From Castellaniella sp. (lineage in GTDB: Bacteria; Pseudomonadota; Gammaproteobacteria; Burkholderiales; Burkholderiaceae_B), in the NCBI GenBank assembly GCA_019104865.1, contig JAHRWZ010000032.1:26684-90683 (forward strand): a DNA stretch of 64,000 nt, written 5' to 3'. Below are positions 31,464 through 40,790 of this stretch, one piece after another; position 1 is the first letter of the stretch; each line of letters starts with the position of its first letter. Under the pieces are notes generated by a model. That model saw only the letters and a program-made list of their open reading frames with translations. It ran no database searches and was not told the origin of the DNA. The translations under genes were made by a program, and so were the position numbers.

Positions 31464-32636
31464 CTATCGCTTGCATTCCTGGTAGTACGCATCCTTGCTG
31501 TCGGTCATCACCTTGCTCACCGTCTGCAGAGTTGCCTGACCGTCACTGCCCTTGACGACCTTGAAGACATAAAAGTCCTGGATGGGAAACTGATTCGTGT
31601 TGAACTTGAAATGCCCCCGCACAGAATTGAAATCCGCATTCGCCAGCGCCTTGCGGAAGGCGGTCTGATCCTTCACGTCGCCCCCCGTCTTGGCCAAGGC
31701 CGATCCGATCAGCAAGGCCGCGTCATAGGACTGGGCGGCATATTCCGACGGGATGCGGTGATACTTCGACTGGAAGTCGGAGACAAATTTCCGGTTGGCC
31801 GGATTATCCAGATCCGGTCCCCACGAGGACGCGTGCATGACACCCAGCGCCGTGCCCTTCAGGGCTGGCAGGGTCGTCCCGTCGACCGTCGAGACGCTGA
31901 GCAGGGGCACCTTGTCGATCAGCCCGAGCTGCCTGTACGCCCGGACGAAACTGACACCCAGTCCGCCGGGATAGAACGCATAGACGGCGTCGGGCTTCTC
32001 GGACTCCACCCGTGCCAGTTCCGCCGAAAAATCCAGCTGATTGAGCGGGGTGTAGATCTCGTCGACGAGCGCGGTCGTGTACGTCCGCTTGAATCCATTG
32101 ATGAAATCCTTGCCGGCCTGGTAGTTCGGCGCCATGGCAATGACACGCTTGTACTTCTGATTGCTGGCGTACTGGCCCATTGCCTCCGCGAATTGATCAT
32201 TCTGTTTGGAGACGACGAACACGTTGGACATACAACGGCCGCCGGCCAGGGGCGCGGGCCCGGCACCGGCCCCCACCACCGTGATATTGGCCTGCTGCAG
32301 CTTTCTGGCCACGGTCATCATGATGTTGGAGAACGACAGCCCCGTGACGATCCCGACTTTCTCCTTCTCGATCAGTTCTTCGGCGATCTGATTAGCGACC
32401 TCGGGCTTGAGCTGGCTGTCGCGCGCGATGACCTCGACCGGCACGCCACCCAGCTTGCCGCCATTCTGTTCGACGACCATGTTGAACGCATCCAGCTTGT
32501 CCTGACCCAGCGCGGCCGCGGGGCCCGACAACGGCGCAAGCAAGCCGATCTTCACGGCGTCGGCCGCCTGGACAGAGGCGCCCGCCCCCAGGACAAAAGC
32601 TGCCGATACCGCAAGTGCCACATGCTTGATTTTCAT
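31464..32636 (-). CDS. Periplasmic binding protein of the Liv-type importer
   Basis: A 390-residue solute-binding protein of the LivK/aromatic-acid group with a Sec signal (MKIKHVALAVSAAFVLGAG, cleavage after VQA). The mature part begins IGLLAPLSGPAAALGQDKLD. Such proteins in catabolic clusters often bind benzoate-like acids. The second ATG of an ATGATG pair was chosen because AGGAGG is better spaced from it. It follows the class II aldolase-like gene in the same operon. Confidence 0.86.
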   Translation of the reverse strand: MKIKHVALAVSAAFVLGAGASVQAADAVKIGLLAPLSGPAAALGQDKLDAFNMVVEQNGGKLGGVPVEVIARDSQLKPEVANQIAEELIEKEKVGIVTGLSFSNIMMTVARKLQQANITVVGAGAGPAPLAGGRCMSNVFVVSKQNDQFAEAMGQYASNQKYKRVIAMAPNYQAGKDFINGFKRTYTTALVDEIYTPLNQLDFSAELARVESEKPDAVYAFYPGGLGVSFVRAYRQLGLIDKVPLLSVSTVDGTTLPALKGTALGVMHASSWGPDLDNPANRKFVSDFQSKYHRIPSEYAAQSYDAALLIGSALAKTGGDVKDQTAFRKALANADFNSVRGHFKFNTNQFPIQDFYVFKVVKGSDGQATLQTVSKVMTDSKDAYYQECKR

Positions 32637-32654
32637 CATCTCCTCCTTGCTCCA

Positions 32655-33365
32655 TCAGATCGCGCCGCCGGCGCTTGATTCAGGATCTCCCTGGCACAGG
32701 TAGTCCCACATTCGTTCGAAGATACGGCCGGCCCTGGTCGCACGACGAGCCGCCGCCTGCGGGTCGATGATCCCGGAATCGTGGGCCAGACCTGCGCAAC
32801 GCAACGCCAGTTCGATACGCGCGGCGTCCTCCAGGTACCACGTCAGCACGACCGCATCCTCCAGACTGTCCGCCACGACGACGGATCCGTTGCCCCGCAT
32901 GACCACTGCCGCGGCGCCGCCCAGGGTCGCCACCACACCAGCCGCCTGAGCCTCGGTACGGACCAGCTGCACGTCATCCCACAGCGGAATTTCCGGTGAG
33001 AAATAGCACCCGATGCCATGGCGGATTCGCGGCGTCAGCCCGGCGGCCGACAAGGTCATGACATCCCGTGGCATGCCGCGCACGATGCCGCCGACATCCG
33101 CCCTGCGCCGATAGATTTCCTGGTGGATCCGGACCTCTCCGAGGACGCCTTCGGGCAGCGGTTCGTCGATCGAAACCACCGTTCCCTCCTCGATCGTGAT
33201 CAGGCCCATGGGCATCGACGCGCAGACCAGGAATCTGGACGCGTCCAGGCGCTGGCTGCAATGCCCATAGGCATGGACCAGGCCGGCCCGCGCCAGGGCG
33301 CGCGCCGCCTGACGAACCCGTCGCTGCCCGTCGATCGGTGACGCGCAGGTCTGATCCACCGTCAT
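32655..33365 (-). CDS. Class II aldolase/adducin-family protein, probable decarboxylase
   Basis: A 236-residue protein with the class II aldolase fold (HAYGHCSQRLD, PMGLITIEEGTVV, GEVRIHQEIYRRRADVGGIV). Its neighbour is an extradiol dioxygenase. In p-cumate degradation the analogous pair is CmtC/CmtD, where this family decarboxylates the ring-cleavage product. A similar role here would convert a carboxylated product to 2-hydroxymuconic semialdehyde. The positions that hold zinc-binding histidines in true aldolases appear as Arg96, Met98 and Asn159, so a metal-dependent aldolase reaction is doubtful. Its ATG overlaps the dioxygenase TGA. Confidence 0.68.
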   Translation of the reverse strand: MTVDQTCASPIDGQRRVRQAARALARAGLVHAYGHCSQRLDASRFLVCASMPMGLITIEEGTVVSIDEPLPEGVLGEVRIHQEIYRRRADVGGIVRGMPRDVMTLSAAGLTPRIRHGIGCYFSPEIPLWDDVQLVRTEAQAAGVVATLGGAAAVVMRGNGSVVVADSLEDAVVLTWYLEDAARIELALRCAGLAHDSGIIDPQAAARRATRAGRIFERMWDYLCQGDPESSAGGAI

Positions 33366-34225
33366 TTCCGGAACTCCGGGATGTCGGGTTTGGCCCCCCA
33401 CATGCAGAAGGAGGACGGCGTCGCGGGAAAATTTCTCGGACGATAGGTTTTCTCGTCCTCGGCCGTGATCATTCTCACGCCGGTGGAATACTCGTAGATC
33501 ATCCCGTCGGGCCCCTCGAAATACAGAAACACCGCCCCCGACGTCGGATGTCTTCCAGGGCCGAAAAGGATCGGGACATTGCGTTCCCGCAGCAGATAGA
33601 AGGCACGCATCACATCGTCGATACTTTCCACCTGATGGTTGATGTGCTGCACGCCGGGATGCGCCGATGGGAACAAGGCCAGCTTGTGATGCACTTCATC
33701 GATGCGCAGCAACGGCGCCTCACCGATCCGGTCGCTGACCTTCGCGCCCAGAAGTCCTGTCCAGAAAGTTTCGTCCCGCCTGGCATCCAGCGTGCGCAGG
33801 CCGATATGGCTGAACCCCGTGATTCCGGCATCCCGGGACGGAAAATACCGGCGGCCGCTATGGTGCGGCGCATGAACCAGGTCGATGCTGTTACCCGAAG
33901 GATCGGTGAAATTGATGAAATCACGAACATATCTCTGTTCGCTTTCGGCCGCGCCCCCTTGCCTTGCGCGGTAGCCGGCATCCACCAGCGTCTGCATGGC
34001 GCGATCGAGTTCTTCCGATGAGTCAACCTCGAAACCCGCAGTATGGTCGCCCGGGTCCCCCTCGAAGTAGCACAAGGTGTGACCCCGGCCATCCGACCTG
34101 AGATAAACGGACCTTCCATCCCTGCGCGCGATCTCCAGCCCGAGCACTTCCGTGGCGAAGCGAACGGACTCATCCAGATTCCGGGTGCCGAGTCGGACGT
34201 AACGGATATCGTGCAAATGAATCAT
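33362..34225 (-). CDS. Type I extradiol ring-cleavage dioxygenase (VOC fold)
   Basis: A two-domain Fe(II) extradiol dioxygenase of 287 residues. The C-terminal domain carries the 2-His-1-Glu facial triad: His140 in GFSHIGLRTLD, His184 in GVQHINHQVES and Glu255 in GMIYEYSTG. Second-shell His170 (EVHHKLAL) and His226 (GPGRHPTSG) are also present. It opens a catechol next to a hydroxyl group. With the downstream class II aldolase-like protein, a carboxylated catechol such as 2,3-dihydroxybenzoate is the best guess. The start MIHLHD has GGAG eight bases upstream. It is the first gene of the long minus-strand operon down to 26991. Confidence 0.87.
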   Translation of the reverse strand: MIHLHDIRYVRLGTRNLDESVRFATEVLGLEIARRDGRSVYLRSDGRGHTLCYFEGDPGDHTAGFEVDSSEELDRAMQTLVDAGYRARQGGAAESEQRYVRDFINFTDPSGNSIDLVHAPHHSGRRYFPSRDAGITGFSHIGLRTLDARRDETFWTGLLGAKVSDRIGEAPLLRIDEVHHKLALFPSAHPGVQHINHQVESIDDVMRAFYLLRERNVPILFGPGRHPTSGAVFLYFEGPDGMIYEYSTGVRMITAEDEKTYRPRNFPATPSSFCMWGAKPDIPEFRK

Positions 34226-34260
34226 CGGTGTCTCCATTCTTATGCTGCATGTTTGAAATG

Positions 34261-34290
34261 ATGGTAAATCGATGAATATTGATAGTCAAT
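34261..34290 (-). promoter_or_regulatory. Promoter and operator of the dioxygenase-Liv operon
   Basis: On the minus strand TTGACT (plus 34284-34289) and TACCAT (plus 34261-34266) are 17 bp apart, with the -10 about 35 bases before the dioxygenase start. The -35 is covered by a perfect palindrome ATTGA-TAG-TCAAT (34278-34290), well placed for a repressor. The gap between 34226 and 34560 otherwise holds only the hairpin at 34412-34458. Confidence 0.55.
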
Positions 34291-34411
34291 TACTTTATCG
34301 ATATTTTTATCTTGTACCGAAAATTAAGGTTTGCAGCCAGCCCTGTCAATGGGCGTTTGCACTGTCTCGGGATCGTCACCGCCGTCGGCGGTACGCGGTC
34401 GCGGCCCAGCA

Positions 34412-34458
34412 AAAAGGCTAACGACCCGATTGCGACACAATCGGGTCGTTAGCCTTTT
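34412..34458. terminator. Perfect 21-bp bidirectional terminator hairpin
   Basis: Arms 34412-34432 and 34438-34458 are perfectly complementary with a five-base loop. The stem carries A tracts on one side and T tracts on the other, so it can act on either strand. On the minus strand it ends the patatin-barstar operon, about 100 bases past the barstar stop. Confidence 0.85.
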
Positions 34459-34560
34459 AAAACACGGGAAAAGCGACGGATCAACCGATCCGGGGCAAGC
34501 AGGAGACCAGGGCACCCACACAAATCCCGGGAACCACGCCGCCGGGATCCGTCATGCGAT

Positions 34561-35019
34561 TCAGCCCTCGCGCCCGGAATACGGCGTGGGATCGACACCT
34601 GGTTCGGGCGCCGGATGCGCGCCCGCATGCTGGATGGCATAGGCGAACTGGCGTTCGTTGTTCTGGCCGAATTCCACGACGTCGTCGCAGACGCCCTGGA
34701 TGGCCTTCGCGTCCTCGACCAGGGCCGGATCGCCGGAATGCAGATGGCGGAACCACAGAAACAGGCCGACCTTCTGATCGCTGAGCGTATCGCACAAGCA
34801 ATCGTACAGGGCGTCCAGATTGCCACCGAAGAATTCCGGGTAATCGATGGCCTTCACGACCGCCCGCAGGACAGCCGAACGGCTGCGAGCGCGATCGCAG
34901 TCGACGGCGAACGCTGCCAGCCCCGCCTCAGTCGCGGCCGCCAGGGCATCCTGTTCGGAAACCGCCAGGGCATCCACAACCCCATGGGCGAACATCTCGT
35001 TTATCTGGGCCAGACTCAT
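34561..35019 (-). CDS. Barstar-family protein
   Basis: A 152-residue protein with a barstar (barnase inhibitor) domain at about residues 30-125. The core DCDRARSRSAVLRAVVKAIDYPEFFGGNLDALYDCLCD spans the inhibitor signature, including the acidic segment and the FGGNLDALYD pattern. Barstar inhibits secreted guanyl-specific ribonucleases. No barnase-like gene lies beside it, so its partner is unknown. Its ATG overlaps the patatin stop by 4 bases, with GGAG eight bases upstream, so expression is coupled to patatin. The C-terminal tail after about residue 130 is disordered-looking. Confidence 0.82.
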   Translation of the reverse strand: MSLAQINEMFAHGVVDALAVSEQDALAAATEAGLAAFAVDCDRARSRSAVLRAVVKAIDYPEFFGGNLDALYDCLCDTLSDQKVGLFLWFRHLHSGDPALVEDAKAIQGVCDDVVEFGQNNERQFAYAIQHAGAHPAPEPGVDPTPYSGREG

Positions 35020-36227
35020 GCGGACCACTCCTTGAAAAAAGCGATGATTTCATCAGCACGGCTCAGGCTGTCCGCCCGGCCCAACGCGATCAGGTCCTTT
35101 GTGTAGCCTGTTTCGAACAACAAATACGACACCAGCGCCCCACCTCCGGCCTCGGCCTTCCGAGGGGAAACCCCCAGCACCCGGAACAGAGTGCGCACCG
35201 CGCGCGGCAATTCGCCCAGATGTTCCAGAGCTATCTCATCCAGGGAACGGCTGGGCGCGATCATCAGCGTGTGGATGGGTTGCAGTGACTCGCTTTTTAA
35301 TCCATTTGCGGGGATTCGTGCAAGCAGCTCATTGATGCGCCCCATGCGCTCCATGTCGAGCGACACGCCATCCAGGAAAATGTTGGACAGGGTATGACCC
35401 GCGATCTGTGCCAGATTGGGATATGGCGGGCTCAGGTCGCGCGCGCCGGGATGCGTTTCGTCCTGATAATTGGTCCCGATGACGAACACCCGCCGGGCCC
35501 CGAGGTGGATGGCCGGACTGATCGGGGCCAGCTGGCGCATCGAACCGTCGCCACACCAGAGCGTGTGATCGCCCATCAGGATCGCCCGGGCGGGAAACAC
35601 GAAGGGGATGGCGCTGGAAGCCAGCAGATGGTCCACCCCGATCGTGCAGGCAACCGCGCGGCGCAGGGATCGGGTCCAGGGCAGGATCGGACAGCGCGCC
35701 TGGTAGAACGTCAGGTGTTCACCGGTGGTGTAGGCCGTCGCGGTGATGGCTAGCGCCTGCAGATGCCCGCGCCGCAGATTGGTCTGCAGCCGGGTGAAGC
35801 TGAGCATGTGGCCCAGCATCCGGGCCAGAGGTGCATTGTCCAGCAGTGAACGCGGCGCATAGCGCGACCACTGGGGCCGCAGCCAGCCCAGGCCGAACAT
35901 GCCCAGCCATTGCAGGCCGGTGCTCAGCAGATGGGGTGCGTCCGCATAATAAATGTCGTGCGTGCGCAAGGCCTGCCACAGCTCGCACAAATGGCGGATG
36001 GCCTGATGCGGCTGGTGGGCGCGGCAAGCCAGGGCGGCCGCATTGATGGCGCCCGCCGAAGTCCCGCAGATGATGTCGAACGGATTGCGGAAGCTGTGCC
36101 GCGTTTCGGGGTCCAGCACCTGCAGAACCCCCGAAAGCACGCCGGCCTGGTAGGCGGCGCGCGCGCCGCCCCCCGTCATGATCAGACCGACGGGCGATCG
36201 TTCAGGCGCGTCGCGGCTTGTTGGCAT
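35016..36227 (-). CDS. Patatin-like phospholipase
   Basis: A Ser-Asp dyad lipid acyl hydrolase of the patatin/RssA-like family, 403 residues. The oxyanion hole GGGARAAYQAGVLSG is at about residues 19-33, the nucleophile serine is in CGTSAGAIN, and the catalytic Asp is in CGDGSMRQLAPISPAIHLGA. No signal peptide is seen, so it is probably cytoplasmic or membrane-peripheral. Its 5' end overlaps the malic enzyme 3' end by 26 bases, so maeB, patatin and barstar form one transcription unit. Confidence 0.9.
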   Translation of the reverse strand: MPTSRDAPERSPVGLIMTGGGARAAYQAGVLSGVLQVLDPETRHSFRNPFDIICGTSAGAINAAALACRAHQPHQAIRHLCELWQALRTHDIYYADAPHLLSTGLQWLGMFGLGWLRPQWSRYAPRSLLDNAPLARMLGHMLSFTRLQTNLRRGHLQALAITATAYTTGEHLTFYQARCPILPWTRSLRRAVACTIGVDHLLASSAIPFVFPARAILMGDHTLWCGDGSMRQLAPISPAIHLGARRVFVIGTNYQDETHPGARDLSPPYPNLAQIAGHTLSNIFLDGVSLDMERMGRINELLARIPANGLKSESLQPIHTLMIAPSRSLDEIALEHLGELPRAVRTLFRVLGVSPRKAEAGGGALVSYLLFETGYTKDLIALGRADSLSRADEIIAFFKEWSA

Positions 36228-38496
36228 CGACCACCGTCAGGGCAGTCATGTTGACGATCCGGCGCACGGTGGAGCTGGACGTCAGGATGTGCACCGGCGC
36301 ACTGGCCCCCAGCAGGAACGGCCCCACCGCCACGTTGCCGCCTGCGGCGGTCTTGAGCAGGTTGTAAGCGATGTTGCCGGCATCGACACTGGGACAGATC
36401 AGCAGATTGGCTTCACCGTGCAGCGTGGTGGACGGCAGGATGCGCTGCCGCAAGGCCGGGTCGAGCGCGCAGTCGCCATGCATCTCGCCATCGATTTCCA
36501 GACCGGGATCGCGTTCACGCACCAAGGCCAGGGCCGCGCGCATTTTCTCGCCCGAGGACGAGCTGCCCGTGCCGAAATTCGAGCGCGACAGCAGGGCGAC
36601 CTTGGGTTCGATGTTCAGGCGGCGCATTTCCTCGGCGGCCATCAGGGTGATGTCCGCAATCTGCCCGGCATCCGGATTGTCGTTGATGTGCGTATCGGCC
36701 AGCGCGAGCGTGCGTTCCTCGAGCAGCACGATGTTCATGGCTGCATAGGTCCGGGCCCCCGGCTGCAGACCCAGGACCTCGTCGATGAACCGCAGATGGT
36801 TGCCATAAGTGCCGACCGTGCCGCAGATCATGCCGTCGGCGTCTCCCAGGCGGACCATCATGGCGCCGATCAGGGTCAGGCGGCGGCGCATTTCCACCCG
36901 TGCCATTTCCTTCGTGATGCCCCGGCGGCACATCAGTTCCCAGTATGTCGTCCAGTACTGGTGGAAGCGTTCATCGTGTTCGGGATTGGTGACCTCGACG
37001 TCCTGGCCCAAGCGAATGCGCAGGCCGTATTTTTCGATTCGCGCGGCCAGCACGGCCGGACGGCCAATGAGGATCGGCCTGGCCAGGCGTTCGTCCACCA
37101 CGATCTGCACCGCCCGCAGGACGCGCTCGTCCTCGCCTTCCGCAAACACGATGCGCGCCTTGCCACCCTCGCGCACCATGGCCCGCGCGGCGGAGAACAG
37201 GGGCTTCATGAAGGCGCCGGAATGGTAGACGAACTGTTCCAGCTGGCCTGCGTAGCCTTCCAGATCGGCGATCGGGCGCGTGGCCACGCCGTCTTCCATG
37301 GCCGCCCTGGCCACGGCCGGCGAGATCCGCACGATCAGGCGCGGGTCGAAGGGTTTGGGGATGAAATAGTTGGGACCGAAGGACACATCGTACAAGCCAT
37401 AGGCCGCCGCGACCACGTCGTTCTGTTCCTCGCGGGCCAGTTTGCAGATGGCCATGACAGCGGCCTTTTCCATGCCGCGCGTGATCGTCGTCGCCCCCAC
37501 ATCCAGCGCCCCGCGGAAAATGTAGGGAAAGCACAGGACGTTGTTGACCTGGTTGGGAAAATCGGAACGGCCGGTGGCGATCACTGCATCTTCGCGTACC
37601 GCCAGGGCATCAGCCGGCAGGATTTCCGGATTGGGATTGGCCAGCGCCAGCACCAGCGGGCGCGCCGCCATTTTCTTGACCATGTGGGGCTTGAGGACCC
37701 CGCCAGCCGACAAGCCCAGAAACACGTCGGCGTCGCCGATGATGTCGTCGAGCGTGCGTGCCTCGGTCTTCTGGGCGAAACGTGCTTTCTTGGGATCCAT
37801 GAGAACCGTGCGGCCCTCGTAGACGACGCCTTCGATATCGGATACCCAGATGTGTTCGAGCGGCAGACCCATGTCCATCATCAGGTCCAGGCAACCCAGG
37901 GCCGCCGCGCCCGCGCCGGACACGACGACCTTGACCCGGGCGATGTCCTTGCCCACGACCTCGAGCCCATTGATGAACGCGGCCGTCACACAGATGGCCG
38001 TGCCATGCTGGTCATCGTGAAAGACCGGGATCTTCATGCGTTCACGCAGCTTGCGCTCGATCTCAAAGCACTCGGGCGCCTTGATGTCTTCCAGGTTGAT
38101 GCCGCCAAAGGTGGGTTCCAGGCCGGCGATGATGTCCACCAGCTTGTCGGGGTCCAGCTCGTTGATCTCGATGTCGAAGACATCCAGACCGGAGAATTTC
38201 TTGAACAGCACGGCCTTGCCTTCCATGACGGGCTTGGAAGCCAGCGGGCCGATATTGCCCAGCCCCAGGACGGCGGTACCGTTGGTGATCACGCCCACCA
38301 GATTGCCCCGCCCCGTGTAGCGGAAGGCATTGTGCGGGTCAGCCACGATTTCATCGCAGGCGGCGGCCACCCCGGGGGAATAGGCCAGGGCGAGGTCCCG
38401 CTGGTTGGACAGCTGTTTCGTCGGGGTGACCGAAATCTTTCCGGGACGGCCATGCTCGTGATATTCGAGCGCCGCCGCACGCAGGGATTCATCCAT
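36202..38496 (-). CDS. maeB: NADP-dependent malic enzyme, MaeB type
   Basis: Oxidatively decarboxylates malate to pyruvate and supplies NADPH. The 764-residue protein has an N-terminal malic-enzyme half ([16 protein letters not shown] with the catalytic tyrosine, [13 protein letters not shown](P)-binding GAGAAALGC) and a C-terminal phosphotransacetylase-like domain from about residue 430 that is usually regulatory. The start [24 protein letters not shown] segment was chosen because AAGG precedes it and homologues begin there. Six extra codons are possible. Confidence 0.94.
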   Translation of the reverse strand: MDESLRAAALEYHEHGRPGKISVTPTKQLSNQRDLALAYSPGVAAACDEIVADPHNAFRYTGRGNLVGVITNGTAVLGLGNIGPLASKPVMEGKAVLFKKFSGLDVFDIEINELDPDKLVDIIAGLEPTFGGINLEDIKAPECFEIERKLRERMKIPVFHDDQHGTAICVTAAFINGLEVVGKDIARVKVVVSGAGAAALGCLDLMMDMGLPLEHIWVSDIEGVVYEGRTVLMDPKKARFAQKTEARTLDDIIGDADVFLGLSAGGVLKPHMVKKMAARPLVLALANPNPEILPADALAVREDAVIATGRSDFPNQVNNVLCFPYIFRGALDVGATTITRGMEKAAVMAICKLAREEQNDVVAAAYGLYDVSFGPNYFIPKPFDPRLIVRISPAVARAAMEDGVATRPIADLEGYAGQLEQFVYHSGAFMKPLFSAARAMVREGGKARIVFAEGEDERVLRAVQIVVDERLARPILIGRPAVLAARIEKYGLRIRLGQDVEVTNPEHDERFHQYWTTYWELMCRRGITKEMARVEMRRRLTLIGAMMVRLGDADGMICGTVGTYGNHLRFIDEVLGLQPGARTYAAMNIVLLEERTLALADTHINDNPDAGQIADITLMAAEEMRRLNIEPKVALLSRSNFGTGSSSSGEKMRAALALVRERDPGLEIDGEMHGDCALDPALRQRILPSTTLHGEANLLICPSVDAGNIAYNLLKTAAGGNVAVGPFLLGASAPVHILTSSSTVRRIVNMTALTVVDANKPRRA

Positions 38497-38608
38497 TGTG
38501 GTGCCTTGAATCATGTGTTGTAAGAGGAGATGCCAGCCATTCTAGCCGCTTGTCACCCCCAGGGGTATGCCCCGCGCCACATGCCGGACATGCGCACAGG
38601 CCATGGAT

Positions 38609-39514
38609 TCAGAACGACTGGCCCCGTGCGGGAAACAATCCATCGGGGTCGAACAGCGCACGGACCGCGTCGTCCTGAGCCTGCGATGCGGCGTCCGGGC
38701 CCGGACGCTGCCCGTACCGTGATTCGTAGGGACGGTCGGCCGGACTACCCTGACGTTCATCGAAGACCAGCCATTCGACCCAACCCAGCTCGCCCCCATG
38801 CCCCAGCAGCAGATGCGCCAGATTGACCGTGCAGCCCTCGGCCGGGCGCAGCGCGTCGAGCCGGTAGCGGGCATCCCACACAGCGCCGTCATCACCCGGG
38901 ACAGACATGGCCGCGCTGAGCTCGAAGAGCCGGGGGATCATCGACTGCACCCGCATGTTGCCCAGGGGCTTGCGGTTATCAACCCCGAAGGCGCCGAGAT
39001 TGGCCTGCGTACCGTCGGACAGCAGCACCAGCGCATGCACCAGGCCGCTGTCCGCAGTGCGTCCCCGCGCCCAGTCGCAGGAACGGCGATCGGCCAGCCA
39101 GGCCGCCACCGTCAGGTGCGGGGGCTGATCCCGGAACTGCGGCAGACCCGCGGCCTCGAGTTCGCCGATGAGACAGCCGGGCTGCACGAACCAGCGCGAG
39201 TCCCCGGGGCCCATCCGTTCATGGCGCGCCATGGCCGTGCCCGGCTCGACCCACAGGACGGGCGAATCGTCCAGCACCTCAGCCGACGGTATGCCGTCGA
39301 GCGCCAGGGTGACGCCATGTTCGTGGCACAGGGCACGCGCATGGTAGACGTCCTGCATGTGCGTGGGAATCAGCCGCGCACTGCCCGCGGACGTGGAAAA
39401 TTCGTAGACTTGCCCCTGGGCCACCCGCCGCAGGCGGGTCAGGAAGGCGTCCCAGGGGGACTGTTCGGCGCGGCGCCCAACCAGAAAGGCGCGGCGCGAG
39501 GGGGACTGCATCAC
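38609..39514 (-). CDS. FAD-binding domain protein, GlcD/GlcE-like
   Basis: A 301-residue protein that resembles the PCMH-type FAD-binding domain of glycolate oxidase-like enzymes. A VEPGTAM-type strand and a QPGCLIGELEAAGLPQFRDQ segment are followed by LADRRSCDWARGRTADSGLVHALVLLSDG, the usual Gly-rich FAD part in degenerate form. It starts with SRRAFLVGRR. No C-terminal oxidase domain follows, and the expected partner subunits are not nearby. Its function is unknown. It lies between maeB and a divergent aminotransferase gene. Confidence 0.65.
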   Translation of the reverse strand: MMQSPSRRAFLVGRRAEQSPWDAFLTRLRRVAQGQVYEFSTSAGSARLIPTHMQDVYHARALCHEHGVTLALDGIPSAEVLDDSPVLWVEPGTAMARHERMGPGDSRWFVQPGCLIGELEAAGLPQFRDQPPHLTVAAWLADRRSCDWARGRTADSGLVHALVLLSDGTQANLGAFGVDNRKPLGNMRVQSMIPRLFELSAAMSVPGDDGAVWDARYRLDALRPAEGCTVNLAHLLLGHGGELGWVEWLVFDERQGSPADRPYESRYGQRPGPDAASQAQDDAVRALFDPDGLFPARGQSF

Positions 39515-39589
39515 GGTTTCTCCCAGTGCCAGGACGACAGAGTGCCAGGGCTACAATCAGTGCTTCGAATCACACAGCAGAGCGATGTC

Positions 39590-40783
39590 ATGGTCCGACT
39601 GGCCGACAGAACCGAACGCACGGTGCCATTCTACGCCGTGGAAGTCCTGAAACAGGCGCAGGCCCTGGCGGCCCAGGGCCATGACATCATCAGCCTGGGC
39701 ATTGGCGAACCCGACTTCACCGCCCCCGCCCGGGTCCTGGAGACCCTGAACCGTGCCGCCGACGCGGGCCTGAGCGGCTACACGGCCCCAGCCGGCATCC
39801 CCGCCCTGCGCGAGGCCATCGCCCATTACTACGACACGCACTTCGGTGCGCACGTGGACCCTTCCCGGATCCTCGTCACCTCGGGCGCCTCGGGGGCGCT
39901 GATGCTGGCCGCCCTGGCGCTGATCAATCCGGGCGACGAAATCCTGATGCCTGATCCGTCCTATCCGGCCAATCAGAATTTCATCACGGCGGCCGGGGGC
40001 ATCACACGGCTGGTGCCCACCACGGCGGAACACCGATTCCAGTTGCGGCCCGAAGACATCGAAACCCACTGGGGCCCTGCCACCCGGGGCGTACTCATCG
40101 CATCCCCCAGCAATCCGACCGGCACGTCCATGCCGCGCGAGGCGCTGCGCGCGCTGATCGCGGCCGTCCGCGCACGCGGCGGCTTCGTCATCATGGACGA
40201 GATCTACCTGGGCCTGTATTACGACGACCCCCCGCAAAGCGCCCTGACGCTGGACGACGATCTGGTGGTCATCAACAGCTTCTCGAAATACTTTCACATG
40301 ACGGGCTGGCGCCTGGGCTGGCTGATGGCCCCGGCCACGCTGATGCCCGCGATCGAGCGGATGGCCGCCAGCCTGGCGATCTGCGCCCCGGCCCTGGCCC
40401 AGCATGCAGCGCTCAGCTGCTTCGAGCCGGAAGTCATGCAGATCTACGAACGCCGCCGCCTGTCCTTCAAGGAACGGCGCGATTACCTGCTGCCGGAATT
40501 CGCCCGCCTGGGCGTGCGCGTCCCGGCGGCCCCCGACGGGGCTTTCTACATTTTCGCGGACGTTCGCTCATTCGGGCTGGACAGCACCGAATTCTGCCGG
40601 CGCCTGCTTCAGGACGCTGGCGTGGCCGCCGTTCCGGGACTGGATTTCGGCCAGGCCCACGCGGCCCATACTGTGCGATTTTCCTATGCGACGGGCCTGG
40701 ACCGCCTGCACGAGGCCGTAGGCCGCATGGAGGCCTTCCTGGACCGGCTCTGCCCGGCAGCCACCCAGGACCTGGTGTGCTAA
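39590..40783 (+). CDS. Class I/II pyridoxal-phosphate aminotransferase
   Basis: A PLP-dependent aminotransferase of fold type I, 397 residues, of the aspartate-aminotransferase Igamma group. It has LGIGEPDFTAP for substrate contact, SNPTGTSMP, the PLP-bound lysine in INSFSKYFHMTGWRLGW, and the C-terminal VRFSYATGLDRL with the substrate arginine. The amino acid substrate is not predictable. The start at ATG 39590 (MVRLADRTERT) was chosen; the open frame extends far upstream as a shadow of the opposite strand. Confidence 0.9.
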   Translation: MVRLADRTERTVPFYAVEVLKQAQALAAQGHDIISLGIGEPDFTAPARVLETLNRAADAGLSGYTAPAGIPALREAIAHYYDTHFGAHVDPSRILVTSGASGALMLAALALINPGDEILMPDPSYPANQNFITAAGGITRLVPTTAEHRFQLRPEDIETHWGPATRGVLIASPSNPTGTSMPREALRALIAAVRARGGFVIMDEIYLGLYYDDPPQSALTLDDDLVVINSFSKYFHMTGWRLGWLMAPATLMPAIERMAASLAICAPALAQHAALSCFEPEVMQIYERRRLSFKERRDYLLPEFARLGVRVPAAPDGAFYIFADVRSFGLDSTEFCRRLLQDAGVAAVPGLDFGQAHAAHTVRFSYATGLDRLHEAVGRMEAFLDRLCPAATQDLVC

Positions 40784-40790
40784 ATAAAAG

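Noticed and set aside
34324..34521. Small open frames through the hairpin at 34412-34458
   Set aside because: They read through the inverted repeat and have no homology or ribosome-binding site. The sequence is a terminator.
36178..38523. A 781-codon plus-strand open frame
   Set aside because: Antisense shadow of maeB.
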